The notes beneath the pieces were generated by a model that worked only from the letters and a program-made list of their open reading frames with translations, had not been told where the DNA came from and ran no database searches. From Gammaproteobacteria bacterium (GTDB lineage Bacteria > Pseudomonadota > Gammaproteobacteria > Steroidobacterales > Steroidobacteraceae), in NCBI GenBank assembly GCA_016874055.1, contig VGVG01000001.1, positions 136,816 through 200,815 of the forward strand: a stretch of DNA of 64,000 nucleotides, written 5' to 3'. Shown piece after piece: positions 63,335-64,000 of the stretch; position 1 is the stretch's first letter; each line of letters opens with the position of its first letter. The position numbers and the translations under genes are program-made.

Positions 63335-64000
63335 TTAGGGGATCGCGTCGAACGAGGGCACGATCGTCGGGGTCGGGGTGCCGGTGCTCGGTAGCGTCGC
63401 GTTGCCAAGCTGCTTAGACGAGTTATCGCCCCAGGTCCAGGTGGTTCCGTCCGCACCGATTGCTGCTCCGTAGGACAGACCACCGAAATCAACGGCAATC
63501 GCCTGACTCACCACGCTGACAGCCGCGAAGGTCGTTCGACCGGTGGTGCTGCCATCGCCGAGCGATCCTGCATCGTTGGCGCCGGCCGATACCAGCAGCC
63601 CGTCGCTACCGAGGATCAGCGTGCCGCGCTCGCCCGAGGCGGCATCAATCACACCTCGACGCACGCCCGTGGGCACCCCCGCATCCATGGTCGATGGCAG
63701 TCCGAGCCCGAGTTGCCCATCGGCGTTCTTGCCCCAGATGTAGAGCCCACGCCGCTGACTGATGGCAAGCGATACCTCACCGCCCGCACGGATACGCTGA
63801 ATCTCGATAAGTCCCGTGGGTGTCGGGACCCTTGCCGATTTAAAACTACCGTCACCAACTTGCCCCGACGCGTTGGCGCCCCAAGCCCAAACGCTGCCGT
63901 CGCTGCGCAGCGCCAGGACGTGGTTGTTGCCCGAGCCGATTTGGACGACGTTGATAATCTGGCTAGCGACCGGGGTGACGGCCGAATCACGCCCGCTATT
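63335..64000 (-). CDS. RCC1-repeat protein, N-terminus beyond window
   Basis: The frame is open to the right edge, so the protein continues. The 221 visible residues contain repeated RCC1 blades: GSGNNHVLALRSDGSVWAWG, ANASGQVGDGS, SLAISQRRGLYIWGKNADGQ and TTWTWGDNSSKQLGN. These form a beta-propeller. In bacteria such repeats occur in secreted or surface proteins of unknown role. It converges with the amidase gene, with six bases between stops. Confidence 0.85.
   Translation of the reverse strand, partial: NSGRDSAVTPVASQIINVVQIGSGNNHVLALRSDGSVWAWGANASGQVGDGSFKSARVPTPTGLIEIQRIRAGGEVSLAISQRRGLYIWGKNADGQLGLGLPSTMDAGVPTGVRRGVIDAASGERGTLILGSDGLLVSAGANDAGSLGDGSTTGRTTFAAVSVVSQAIAVDFGGLSYGAAIGADGTTWTWGDNSSKQLGNATLPSTGTPTPTIVPSFDAIP

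Noticed and set aside
1-64000. tRNA genes, CRISPR arrays, insertion sequences or prophage
   Set aside because: I looked for T-loop-like GTTCGA motifs, repeated spacers, transposase or integrase motifs and inverted element ends and found none that hold up.

Overview
The window is one contiguous piece of a GC-rich proteobacterial chromosome, most likely a free-living, aerobic gammaproteobacterium. The evidence is a gammaproteobacterial housekeeping set (purH-purD, rho-trxA divergent from rhlB, plsB, greB, ttcA, biosynthetic speA, an rnm/yciV-type PHP gene, arfB, a GMP/IMP nucleotidase), many secreted peptidases and three large TonB-dependent receptors. I cannot place the genus. The left edge cuts purH and the right edge cuts an RCC1-repeat protein. 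I found no rRNA, tRNA, CRISPR array, integrase, transposase or prophage, and coding density is high.

Layout: 0-2.7 kb holds purine synthesis (purH, purD). 2.7-6.1 kb holds rho and trxA, divergent from rhlB. 6.1-9.6 kb holds a nucleotidase, a PHP gene with one stop codon, a DUF465 protein, an MscS-type channel and arfB. 9.6-13.8 kb holds plsB, a small hydrolase and an L,D-transpeptidase lipoprotein. 13.8-15.8 kb holds two TPM-domain genes and lemA. 15.8-17.9 kb is a heavily damaged M13 peptidase, followed by greB. 18.5-23.6 kb holds homospermidine synthase, a glutathione S-transferase, a sulfurtransferase and arginine decarboxylase (polyamine supply). 23.6-30.5 kb holds a DUF1838 protein, a frameshifted RRM protein, an AhpD-like enzyme, a Nudix hydrolase, a quinone oxidoreductase, a membrane protein, a HAD phosphatase and an S9 peptidase. 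30.5-36.2 kb holds an ATP-grasp ligase and a tightly overlapping minus-strand operon: LEA-type lipoprotein, a 32-residue membrane peptide, MAPEG, M32 carboxypeptidase, ttcA (frameshifted), ADP-ribosylglycohydrolase. 36.2-43.6 kb holds small proteins, a frameshifted OsmC gene, HMG-CoA reductase, a DUF374 acyltransferase and an M3 peptidase. 44.2-46.9 kb is a methyltransferase / DOMON-like / NamZ operon. 46.9-50.8 kb is a 1300-residue FAD/Fe-S oxidoreductase. 50.9-60.8 kb holds alkB and the three TonB-dependent receptors. 60.9-64 kb holds a lipase, a TspO-like protein, an AmiD-type amidase and the RCC1 protein.

How the genes fit together: envelope work recurs (PlsB, L,D-transpeptidase, AmiD-like amidase, NamZ muramidase, DUF374 acyltransferase, ATP-grasp ligase, TonB receptors), as does peptide breakdown (M13, M3, M32, S9). 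SpeA and Hss imply a route from arginine to homospermidine.

The most striking property is the number of interrupted genes among intact housekeeping genes. M13 peptidase carries five lesions, one of them a perfect 17-bp tandem duplication. The PHP phosphoesterase has a nonsense codon. RRM, TtcA and OsmC genes each have one frameshift, and the M3 peptidase has lost a start in frame with its signal peptide. Some single-base indels could be sequencing errors; the 17-bp duplication and the nonsense codons are harder to explain that way. I did not find a convincing new multi-gene system. The best candidates for new biology are the arginine/glycine-rich N-terminal extension of Rho translationally coupled to trxA, the TtcA-ADP-ribosylglycohydrolase coupling, the 32-residue membrane peptide and a strong inverted repeat between two divergent TonB receptors.
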